Under the pieces are notes generated by a model. It worked only from the letters and a program-made list of their open reading frames with translations, had not been told where the DNA came from and did not search any database. A program made the position numbers and the translations under genes. A DNA stretch of 5,181 nt from Betaproteobacteria bacterium HGW-Betaproteobacteria-20 (GTDB lineage Bacteria > Pseudomonadota > Gammaproteobacteria > Burkholderiales > Methylophilaceae), in the NCBI GenBank assembly GCA_002842195.1, contig PHCL01000124.1, positions 1 through 5,181 of the forward strand, in the 5' to 3' direction. Below, one piece after another: positions 1 through 5,181 of the stretch (position 1 is the first letter of the stretch; each line of letters opens with the position of its first letter).

Positions 1-12
1 AATTTGGAATAA

Positions 13-1362
13 ATGATGAAAAACCCAGAACTTTTAGCCCCTGCGGGCGATTTAGACCGTATGCGTACTGCCTTTGATTACGGTGCAGATGCCATCTATG
101 CTGGCCAACCGCGCTACAGCTTGCGGGCGCGCAACAATGATTTCACCATGGCTAATCTTGAGATTGGCATTAACGAAGCACATGCTCGCGGTAAAAAATT
201 TTTTGTGGCGAGCAATATTTCTCCTCACAATTCAAAAGTGAAAACTTACATGGCGGATATGGAGCCTGTAATTGCCATGCAGCCTGATGCGCTGATTATG
301 TCCGACCCTGGCCTGATTATGATGGTGCGCGAAAAATGGCCTGATATGCCTGTGCATCTTTCGGTGCAAGCGAATACGGTGAACTTTGCTACAGTGAAGT
401 TTTGGCAGGCGCTGGGTCTGAAACGCGTTATTCTGTCACGCGAATTGTCTTTGGATGAAATTGAGGAAATTCGCCAGCTTTGCCCGGAGATGGAGCTGGA
501 AGTGTTTGTGCACGGCGCCTTGTGCATCGCTTACTCTGGCCGCTGCCTGCTTTCCGGTTACTTTAATCAACGCGACCCGAACCAGGGTACTTGTACCAAT
601 AGCTGCCGCTGGGATTATAAAGTGCACGATGCCAAAGAAGATGCGGCCGGCGTGATACGCTTGAATGAATTTGACTTTCAGGCCGAGATGGAAAAATCCA
701 GCCTTTCCGGCTGCGGTAGTTTGCCGCGCCATCCGCTGGCGGATAACGTCTATCTGATAGAAGAAAAAGGCCGTCCGGGTGAACTATTGCCGATTTTAGA
801 AGATGAACACGGCACCTACATTATGAACAGCAAGGATTTACGCGCCATTGAGCACGTAGAGCGTCTGGTTAAAATGGGTGTAGATTCGCTGAAAATTGAA
901 GGGCGCACCAAGTCGCGTTACTACGTGGCACGCACTTGTCAGAATTATCGTAAGGCGATTGATGATGCCGTGACTGGTCGCCCATTTGACTGGAATTTGT
1001 TGGGTGATTTAGAAAACTTAGCCAACCGTGGCTATACCGATGGCTTTTATAAACGCCACCACACCGCAGAACACCAAAATTACAAGCAAGGTTATTCAAG
1101 CTCTAATCGCAGTTTATATGTGGGTGATATTGTGGCCTATGATGCCGAAAAAGGTTGGGCTGATATTGAAGCGCGCAACAAGTTTGCAGTGGGAGACCGC
1201 TTGCAAATCATTCACCCAAAAGGCAATCGGGACATTGTCGTTGAAAACATGCTCAACAGAAAAGGCGAGCCAGTACAGGAGGCGTCAGGTAGCGGCCATT
1301 TTGTGCGCTTACCCATCGCGGCGAGTGATTTAAACAATGCAATGGTGGCAAAATATTTATAG
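13..1362 (+). CDS. trhP: TrhP (YegQ), U32-family tRNA hydroxylation protein
   Basis: This is a 449-aa protein of the U32 'peptidase' family, close in length to E. coli TrhP/YegQ (about 450 aa). In E. coli, TrhP makes 5-hydroxyuridine at tRNA position 34, using prephenate and depending on Fe-S cluster assembly; this is the first step towards cmo5U/mcmo5U. The N-terminus (ELLAPAGD) opens the TIM-barrel-like domain. The U32 signature lies at residues 163-181 with Cys171 and Cys178, followed by Cys194 and Cys198 in a TCTNSCRW stretch; these are the likely Fe-S ligands. MNSKDL (271-276) and KIEGRTKS (294-301) are typical of the family. A small C-terminal beta domain spans about 365-449. Two ATGs lie side by side at 13 and 16. 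The only Shine-Dalgarno-like bases (GGA at 6-8) are better spaced for the second. The promoter is outside the window. UbiU and RlhA are relatives, but overall similarity favours TrhP. Confidence 0.93.
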   Translation: MMKNPELLAPAGDLDRMRTAFDYGADAIYAGQPRYSLRARNNDFTMANLEIGINEAHARGKKFFVASNISPHNSKVKTYMADMEPVIAMQPDALIMSDPGLIMMVREKWPDMPVHLSVQANTVNFATVKFWQALGLKRVILSRELSLDEIEEIRQLCPEMELEVFVHGALCIAYSGRCLLSGYFNQRDPNQGTCTNSCRWDYKVHDAKEDAAGVIRLNEFDFQAEMEKSSLSGCGSLPRHPLADNVYLIEEKGRPGELLPILEDEHGTYIMNSKDLRAIEHVERLVKMGVDSLKIEGRTKSRYYVARTCQNYRKAIDDAVTGRPFDWNLLGDLENLANRGYTDGFYKRHHTAEHQNYKQGYSSSNRSLYVGDIVAYDAEKGWADIEARNKFAVGDRLQIIHPKGNRDIVVENMLNRKGEPVQEASGSGHFVRLPIAASDLNNAMVAKYL

Positions 1363-1390
1363 TAATGCCCCGTACAAACAGTAACGCCTC

Positions 1391-1415
1391 ATAAGCCAGT
1401 AGATACCTGGCTTAT
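1391..1415. terminator. Hairpin between convergent genes, probable bidirectional terminator
   Basis: ATAAGCCAG (1391-1399) and CTGGCTTAT (1407-1415) form a perfect 9-bp stem around a 7-nt loop. The hairpin sits 28 nt past the trhP stop and 7 nt past the leftward CBS gene stop, the expected place for a shared terminator. Neither side has a proper T-tract, so it may only stabilise 3' ends or be a weak or Rho-assisted terminator. Confidence 0.55.
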
Positions 1416-1422
1416 AGAAACA

Positions 1423-1854
1423 CTAGCTTAGAATGTAATTTTCCAGCTGCTTAATCAACCGCTGCTGGTAGGCGAGCATCTCTTTCACCAAATCGCCAAT
1501 CGACAGCATGCCCAGCACTTTGTCACCTTGAATTACCGGTAAGTGGCGAATGCGCTTTTCGCTCATCAGGTTCACGCATTCATCGACTTTGTCCTCTGGT
1601 GTGGCAGTAATGACTTTAGATGACATCACTTCATGTATCTGTGTGGTTTTTGATGAGCGGCCTTGCAATATGACCTCGCGCGCGTAGTCGCGCTCAGAGA
1701 ATATACCGACTAATTTATCATCCTGTATCACAGCCAATGCACCGATTCTGTACTCAGCCATAATCACCAGGGCGTCAAAAACAGGGCGATTTGGCGCAAT
1801 TGAAATCACTTCTTTATGTTTTTTATCATTTAAAATTTGTTGTAATGTTTTCAT
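1423..1854 (-). CDS. Tandem CBS-domain protein
   Basis: This 143-aa soluble protein consists almost entirely of two CBS domains, at about residues 14-66 and 77-128, plus a short C-terminal helix. Each domain ends in the G-h-x-S-x-x-D ribose/phosphate-binding motif typical of CBS pairs: Gly50, Ser53 and Asp56 in the first, Gly115, Ser118 and Asp121 in the second. Such pairs (Bateman modules) usually bind adenosine nucleotides such as AMP, ATP or related ligands, and sense energy state or redox. Stand-alone versions of this size are common in proteobacteria and mostly uncharacterised. No catalytic or membrane domain is attached, so it would act on a partner in trans. The start is well supported by GGGGAG six nt upstream. 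The gene converges with trhP and diverges from the EamA transporter gene. Ligand and partner cannot be told from sequence. Confidence 0.9.
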   Translation of the reverse strand: MKTLQQILNDKKHKEVISIAPNRPVFDALVIMAEYRIGALAVIQDDKLVGIFSERDYAREVILQGRSSKTTQIHEVMSSKVITATPEDKVDECVNLMSEKRIRHLPVIQGDKVLGMLSIGDLVKEMLAYQQRLIKQLENYILS

Positions 1855-1860
1855 GACTTT

Positions 1861-1866
1861 CTCCCC
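1861..1866 (-). promoter_or_regulatory. Ribosome binding site of the CBS gene
   Basis: On the minus strand GGGGAG lies six nt before the ATG at 1854-1852. It is the strongest Shine-Dalgarno-like site in the window and fixes this start. Confidence 0.75.
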
Positions 1867-1885
1867 ATTATTAGCGATACACTAA

Positions 1886-1913
1886 AATATACACCCTATA
1901 ATGGCATTAGCAA
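1886..1913 (-). promoter_or_regulatory. Candidate sigma-70 promoter for the CBS gene
   Basis: Read on the minus strand, TTGCTA (1913-1908) matches four of six bases of the -35 consensus. TATATT (1891-1886) matches five of six of the -10. They are 16 bp apart. Transcription would begin near 1880, giving a leader of roughly 25 nt that contains the GGGGAG ribosome binding site. This is prediction by eye only. Confidence 0.5.
1897..1902 (+). promoter_or_regulatory. Candidate -10 box for the EamA gene
   Basis: A perfect TATAAT lies 42 nt before the EamA start codon on the plus strand. No good -35 hexamer is found 16-18 bp upstream, and there is no TG extension. It would need an activator or be weak. 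The box lies inside the spacer of the opposing CBS-gene promoter, so the two promoters would overlap and could compete. Confidence 0.35.
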
Positions 1914-1944
1914 AACTCCAGGAATAAATTTTAATTTTAAAGCC

Positions 1945-2856
1945 ATGCGAAACAATACAATAGTCAAAGCCTTTGCTGCACTTTTTATACTCACGCTTAT
2001 TTGGGGATATAACTGGGTGGTGATGAAGCTGGCAGTGCAATACGCCAGCCCGTTTCAATTTGCTGCGCTACGTACTTTTTTAGGTGCGATTCTACTGTTT
2101 GTGCTGATATTTTTTACTAAACGGCCGTTGGCGTTAAAAGAATTTCCCACCATGCTGATTCTAGGTATATTGCAAACCTGCGGCTTCACAGGGTTACTAA
2201 TTTGGGCGCTGGTAGAAGGTGGCGCAGGTAAAACAGCAGTACTTACTTACACCATGCCGTTTTGGGTGATGCTGTTTGCCTGGCCCATGCTGGGCGAGAA
2301 AGTGCAAGGCTGGCAATGGCTGGCAGTCCTGTTTGCGTTATTCGGCATGGTATTTATTTTTGACCCGTTACATATTAAATCCGACGGTTTCAGCATGTTT
2401 CTAGCGCTGTGTTCGGGTATTTCATGGGCAATTTCGGCGATTATTTCTAAAAAATTACACCAGCGTGCGCCGCATTTAGACTTACTTAACCTTACCGCCT
2501 GGCCGATGTTGCTGGGCTCTATTCCCATTATCGCCATTGCGCTTATTATCCCTGCGCCGCCTATTCAGTGGAGCAATACTTTTATTCTGGCAGTACTCTT
2601 TAATGTGGTATTAAGCGGCGTTGTAGCGTGGGTGTTTTGGCTTTATGCCTTGCAACGGTTACCGGCAGGCGTAGCGAGCATGGCGTCCATGCTGGCACCC
2701 GTAATCGGCGTGCTGGCGGCATGGCTGCAATTAAACGAAATTCCTGATTCTTACGAATTGATCGGCATGGTGTTCATCGCACTTTCTTTAATCACCATTT
2801 CTATTATCAGTATACGTAAACATCAGCAGATTGACGTTGCACAAGGCCAGGAGTAA
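1945..2856 (+). CDS. EamA-family (DMT superfamily) transporter
   Basis: This 303-aa inner-membrane protein has ten predicted transmembrane helices, at roughly 9-30, 36-57, 70-91, 96-115, 123-140, 148-168, 182-203, 212-233, 242-263 and 271-291. They form two tandem EamA repeats, the usual build and length of drug/metabolite transporters. Family hallmarks are the WGYNW motif in helix 1 (residues 20-24), the TAVLTYTMPFW helix ending in GEK (117-119) for the first repeat, and SMLAPVIGVLAAW with a following acidic residue for the second. Relatives export amino acids, metabolites or drugs; the substrate cannot be inferred here. No close Shine-Dalgarno is visible: AGGA at 1920-1923 is about 21 nt from the ATG. 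The start is still plausible because helix 1 begins at the expected distance. The gene diverges from the CBS gene and appears to be transcribed alone. Confidence 0.9.
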   Translation: MRNNTIVKAFAALFILTLIWGYNWVVMKLAVQYASPFQFAALRTFLGAILLFVLIFFTKRPLALKEFPTMLILGILQTCGFTGLLIWALVEGGAGKTAVLTYTMPFWVMLFAWPMLGEKVQGWQWLAVLFALFGMVFIFDPLHIKSDGFSMFLALCSGISWAISAIISKKLHQRAPHLDLLNLTAWPMLLGSIPIIAIALIIPAPPIQWSNTFILAVLFNVVLSGVVAWVFWLYALQRLPAGVASMASMLAPVIGVLAAWLQLNEIPDSYELIGMVFIALSLITISIISIRKHQQIDVAQGQE

Positions 2857-2889
2857 TCATTAGCATAGTGATAGTGACTGGTTCAGACG

Positions 2890-2898
2890 TGGTAAAAT
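2890..2898 (+). promoter_or_regulatory. Candidate extended -10 promoter for yebC
   Basis: TGG followed by TAAAAT gives the TGn extension plus a five-of-six -10 match. No good -35 is present 16-18 bp upstream, which is acceptable for extended -10 promoters. Transcription would start near 2905, giving a leader of about 50 nt before yebC. It is the best candidate for driving the yebC-ruvC-ruvA unit. Confidence 0.45.
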
Positions 2899-2912
2899 CA
2901 AACTTTTCAATC

Positions 2913-2932
2913 AATATTTTCTAAAAAATATT
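2913..2932 (+). other. A/T-only hairpin in the yebC leader
   Basis: AATATTTT (2913-2920) and AAAATATT (2925-2932) form an 8-bp stem with a 4-nt loop. It contains no G-C pairs, so as RNA it would be weak. It could equally be a palindromic protein-binding site or chance in A/T-rich DNA. It lies between the candidate start of transcription and the yebC ribosome binding site (AAGGG, 2942-2946, eight nt before the ATG). Confidence 0.3.
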
Positions 2933-2954
2933 TTAAGACTTAAGGGTTAGCAAC

Positions 2955-3680
2955 ATGGCAGGTCATAGTAAATGGGCAAATATTCAACACCGCAAGGGTC
3001 GTCAGGACGCCAAGCGCGGCAAAATTTTCACCAAAATCATTAAAGAAATCACCGTAGCGGCACGTCTAAGTGGCGGTGATGTGACCATGAACCCGCGCCT
3101 GCGCGCTGCGGTCGCTGAGGCTAAAGAAGAAAATATGCCAGCCGATAACATTATGCGTGCAATTAAAAAAGGTACGGGTGAACTGGAAGGCGTGAACTAT
3201 GAAGAGATTCGTTACGAAGGCTACGGCATTAACGGCGCGGCGATTATCATTGACTGCCTGACTGATAACAAGCAGCGTGCAGTGGCCGATGTGCGCCATG
3301 CGCTAACCAAATTTGGCGGTAATTTAGGCACCGATGGCTCAGTCGCTTTTATGTTCAAACACTGTGGAAGTTTGGTATATGAACCGGGTACCTCTGAAGA
3401 CAAAGTGATGGAAGCCGCACTGGAAGCTGGGGCCGAAGACATTGTGACCGATGAAGATGGCAGTATAGAGGTGATTACACCGCCGAATGATTTTATGGCG
3501 GTAAAAGAAGCAATGGAAGCGGCCGGGCTTAAAGCTGTGATGGCTGAAGTGACCATGAAGCCGATGAATGAGGTTGAGTTTACCGGTGATGACGCGGTTA
3601 AAATGCAAAAAATCCTGGACGCGCTAGAAGATTTAGATGATGTGCAGGATGTTTATACCACTGCGGTTATTGAAGATTAA
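2955..3680 (+). CDS. yebC: YebC/PmpR family protein (TACO1 family)
   Basis: This 241-aa cytoplasmic protein is of full family length. The N-terminus carries the family's diagnostic [14 protein letters not shown] stretch, followed by [10 protein letters not shown] (residues 18-27). The acidic middle domain contains the [10 protein letters not shown] segment (126-134). The end has the TMKPMNEV stretch (200-207) and [10 protein letters not shown] (227-236). Older literature treats YebC/PmpR as transcriptional regulators, for example of quorum sensing in Pseudomonas. More recent work on bacterial YebC and mitochondrial TACO1 supports a translation role, easing ribosome stalling at proline-rich stretches. 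Which applies here cannot be read from sequence. The start is supported by AAGGG eight nt upstream and by the conserved N-terminus. It lies 106 bp upstream of ruvC in the same direction, the gene order common in proteobacteria, and probably shares a transcript with ruvCA. Confidence 0.96.
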   Translation: MAGHSKWANIQHRKGRQDAKRGKIFTKIIKEITVAARLSGGDVTMNPRLRAAVAEAKEENMPADNIMRAIKKGTGELEGVNYEEIRYEGYGINGAAIIIDCLTDNKQRAVADVRHALTKFGGNLGTDGSVAFMFKHCGSLVYEPGTSEDKVMEAALEAGAEDIVTDEDGSIEVITPPNDFMAVKEAMEAAGLKAVMAEVTMKPMNEVEFTGDDAVKMQKILDALEDLDDVQDVYTTAVIED

Positions 3681-3756
3681 ATCTAATGATTTGCATGCCC
3701 AATGTTCATATGCGCGATTTCTGCATCATGGTGTTAGCAGGCAAGTTGCGAAAAGG

Positions 3757-3776
3757 ATTCCCGCAAAAGTGGGAAT
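3757..3776. repeat. Dispersed-type inverted repeat ATTCCC-N8-GGGAAT
   Basis: ATTCCC and GGGAAT flank eight bases. Counting a G-U pair, the stem extends to 8 bp with an AAAA loop. With its flanks the minus strand reads GTCATTCCC...GGGAATCC, the form of a short repeat scattered through many proteobacterial genomes. The spacing also equals the neisserial dRS3 format (ATTCCC-N8-GGGAAT). Only one copy lies in this window, so its repeat status is inferred from recognition and not shown. Its right arm ends 10 nt before the ruvC start codon. Confidence 0.55.
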
Positions 3777-3786
3777 GACAATATAA

Positions 3787-4356
3787 GTGAGTATTGCTGT
3801 CACCAGAATCTTGGGCATCGACCCTGGCCTGCGTATCACAGGCTTTGGCGTGATTGAAAAAATAGGTGAAAAAATCATCTATGTGGCTAGTGGCACCATT
3901 AAAACTGCCAGCGGCAAAAAGAATAAAGTAGCGGGTGAAGATGACCGAGAAGAATTGCCTGCACGCCTAAAAATCATATTGGACGGCTTGTTTGAGGTAA
4001 TTGATACCTACCAGCCTAATCAGGTGGCGATAGAAAAAGTGTTTGTGAATGTGAATCCGCAATCAACACTGTTGCTTGGTCAGGCGCGCGGTGCTGCCAT
4101 CAGCGCAGCGGTAATACGCAATTTAATCGTGGCCGAATACACTGCCTTGCAAGTGAAGCAAGCCGTTGTTGGCAATGGCCATGCACAAAAAGAGCAAGTG
4201 CAGGAAATGGTCAAGCGCTTGCTTAATTTACCGGCGACGCCAAAGCCGGATTCGGCCGATGCTTTGGCCTGTGCCATTTGTCATGCGCATGGCGGACAGG
4301 GTTTGGGCAAGTTGGCAACAGCAGGTTTTAGGGTAAAGGGTGGCAGGCTAATATGA
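3787..4356 (+). CDS. ruvC: Crossover junction endodeoxyribonuclease RuvC
   Basis: RuvC is a dimeric Holliday junction resolvase that cuts two strands symmetrically, acting with RuvAB in recombinational repair. The RNase H-like fold's acidic residues are all present: Asp12 in GIDPG, Glu83 in AIEKVF, and Asp155 and Asp158 in PDSADALA. These match E. coli Asp7, Glu66, Asp138 and Asp141. Phe86 matches the base-stacking Phe69. At 189 aa it is longer than E. coli RuvC (173 aa), owing to a few extra N-terminal residues and a charged insertion at about 41-56, before the LPARL helix. The start is GTG: an in-frame TAA directly precedes it and no better start exists upstream. The only Shine-Dalgarno-like bases (GGGA, 3771-3774) belong to the inverted repeat and are 12 nt away. 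The stop overlaps the ruvA start as ATGA. Confidence 0.96.
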   Translation: MSIAVTRILGIDPGLRITGFGVIEKIGEKIIYVASGTIKTASGKKNKVAGEDDREELPARLKIILDGLFEVIDTYQPNQVAIEKVFVNVNPQSTLLLGQARGAAISAAVIRNLIVAEYTALQVKQAVVGNGHAQKEQVQEMVKRLLNLPATPKPDSADALACAICHAHGGQGLGKLATAGFRVKGGRLI

Positions 4357-4937
4357 TAGGTCAACTAACAGGCGTTTTAATTGAAAAAAATCCCCCGCAA
4401 ATCCTGCTGGATGTGCACGGCGTGGGTTATGAAGTGGAAGTGCCGATGAGCACTTTTTACAATTTGCCGGAACTTGGACAATCCATAAAACTGCTCACGC
4501 AATTTGTAGTGCGCGAGGACGCGCAGTTGCTTTACGGCTTTGGTTCGAACCACGAGCGCCTGGCTTTTCGCCAGTTGATTAAAGTCAGCGGCATCGGTGC
4601 AAAATCTGCGTTGGTAATATTGTCCGGACTTTCTGTGGATGAACTTAGCCATGCCATTCAAGCGCAGGATACGGCCCTGCTCACGCGTATTCCAGGCATC
4701 GGCAAAAAAACGGCGGAACGCATGCTACTGGAATTACGCGATAAATTTACTTTTACCGGCTCGGCTTCAGCAATTGCTGGCGTTGGTCAGGCGAGCCATA
4801 CCAGTGATATTTTAAATGCGCTGGTAGCATTAGGTTACAATGAGCGCGAGGCGGGGTTGGCGGTAAAAGGTCTGGCGAAAGACTTGAGCGTTGCTGAAGG
4901 TATTAAGCTGGCGTTGAAGCGTTTTTCTAGAAATTAA
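4353..4937 (+). CDS. ruvA: Holliday junction DNA helicase subunit RuvA
   Basis: This 194-aa protein has the three RuvA domains. The N-terminal OB fold (about 1-64) carries the acidic pin Glu55-Asp56 in [10 protein letters not shown], at the same numbering as E. coli. The middle domain has two helix-hairpin-helix motifs: [10 protein letters not shown] at 78-87 and [12 protein letters not shown] at 113-124. A linker (about 132-148) leads to the C-terminal domain (about 150-194) that in relatives contacts and regulates RuvB. E. coli RuvA is 203 aa, so the length is normal. RuvA tetramers hold the Holliday junction open and load the RuvB motor for branch migration. The ATG overlaps the ruvC TGA by four bases, so translational coupling is likely. 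No ruvB follows: a terminator lies 17 nt after the stop. Confidence 0.96.
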   Translation: MIGQLTGVLIEKNPPQILLDVHGVGYEVEVPMSTFYNLPELGQSIKLLTQFVVREDAQLLYGFGSNHERLAFRQLIKVSGIGAKSALVILSGLSVDELSHAIQAQDTALLTRIPGIGKKTAERMLLELRDKFTFTGSASAIAGVGQASHTSDILNALVALGYNEREAGLAVKGLAKDLSVAEGIKLALKRFSRN

Positions 4938-4954
4938 ATACTGTAATAAACAAC

Positions 4955-4981
4955 AGGCATAGACGGATTCTATGCCTTTTT
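4955..4981 (+). terminator. Intrinsic terminator after ruvA
   Basis: AGGCATAG (4955-4962) and CTATGCCT (4970-4977) form a perfect 8-bp stem with a 7-nt loop, followed directly by T's to 4981. It begins 17 nt past the ruvA stop. This is a standard Rho-independent terminator and should end the yebC-ruvC-ruvA transcript. Confidence 0.85.
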
Positions 4982-5181
4982 AGCGTGAGCTTCATAACCA
5001 TTGCTCTGAGAGCGGCTCTGGAAAAGCCTTCCAGGGCAGTGATTTTCTCTCGTACGGATTTTTAGGTTTTTTTATTGGATTTTTTTTAGTTTATTTGTGA
5101 ATGCTGGCACAGCTTATTTGCTTACCGCAGTAGCGGCTCATTCAAACGGCCTGGTGAAAGTCAGCCTTTTAATTCAGGGTA
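4982..5181. other. Gene-free tail with imperfect hairpin and T-tracts
   Basis: I find no convincing gene in these 200 bases. An imperfect hairpin spans 5007-5052: an outer 6-bp helix (TGAGAG with CTCTCG, one G-U) and an inner 9-bp helix (GCTCTGGAA 5015-5023 with TTCCAGGGC 5029-5037, one G-U, 5-nt loop), separated by an asymmetric internal loop. Three T-tracts follow (5059-5063, 5067-5073, 5080-5087). GGATTTTT is repeated at 5056 and 5077, 21 bp apart. CCGC-AGTA-GCGG at 5125-5136 forms a small 4-bp hairpin. The tail could hold a small RNA gene, a structured leader or control region for a gene beyond the window, or degraded sequence. I cannot choose between these. Confidence 0.4.

Noticed and set aside
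2831..2836. TTGACG at the end of the transporter gene as a -35 box for yebC
   Set aside because: It lies more than 50 bases upstream of the TAAAAT box and is inside the coding sequence, so the spacing is impossible.
2868..2924. 18-codon GTG-started ORF between the transporter and yebC
   Set aside because: It is very short, has no ribosome binding site, and runs through the promoter candidate and the A/T palindrome; chance.
5003..5052. CTGAGAG near paired segments, recalling a TPP riboswitch
   Set aside because: The other conserved TPP element (ACCTGA with its flanking helix) is missing, as are the P1 and P4/P5 layouts.
5105..5122. TGGCAC followed by TTGCT, resembling a sigma-54 promoter
   Set aside because: The GG and GC elements are 14 bases apart instead of the required 12. 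Sigma-54 promoters do not tolerate this, so I regard it as chance.
5121..5160. TTCAAAC resembling a tRNA T-loop
   Set aside because: The flanking five bases on each side do not pair, and no acceptor or anticodon stem can be built.
5097..5181. Open frame from a GTG at 5097 to the window edge, possibly the 5' end of a gene running off
   Set aside because: There is no ribosome binding site (T-rich upstream), the start is GTG only, and 28 codons are too few to recognise. A second frame is also open here, showing that openness means little. The next bases to the right would decide.

Overview
This window reads as ordinary chromosomal housekeeping sequence from a proteobacterium, most likely a betaproteobacterium. 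I infer this from the yebC-ruvC-ruvA gene order, the close resemblance of all six proteins to proteobacterial families, the moderate GC content and the A/T-rich spacers. A methylotroph of the Methylophilaceae would fit, but that is an impression and not a demonstration. Six intact genes fill nearly all of the window, with no visible frameshift, insertion sequence, CRISPR array, tRNA or rRNA.

Layout: (1) trhP (yegQ), a U32-family tRNA hydroxylation protein, runs rightward from the left edge. (2) It converges on a small leftward gene for a protein of two CBS domains. A perfect 9-bp hairpin lies between the two stop codons. (3) The CBS gene is divergent from an EamA/DMT-family membrane transporter gene, and they share a 90-bp A/T-rich control region. 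(4) A short spacer with an extended -10 promoter candidate precedes yebC. After yebC, a 106-bp spacer ends in a small dispersed-type inverted repeat. Then come ruvC (GTG start) and ruvA, which overlap by ATGA, and a clear intrinsic terminator. (5) The last 200 bases hold no convincing gene. They contain a 46-nt imperfect hairpin and three T-tracts.

Functionally, RuvC (Holliday junction resolvase) and RuvA (junction-binding subunit) work together in recombination and repair. The RuvB motor is not in the window: a terminator follows ruvA, so ruvB must be elsewhere or under its own promoter. YebC and TrhP both touch translation, TrhP through tRNA wobble uridine hydroxylation and YebC as a TACO1-family protein, but they lie in separate transcription units. 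The CBS protein and the transporter cannot be assigned a ligand or substrate from sequence.

I looked for an undescribed system and did not find one. The items most worth checking are the structured, T-tract-rich tail after ruvA, the absence of ruvB directly after ruvA, the repeat copy next to the ruvC start, and a charged insertion in RuvC.
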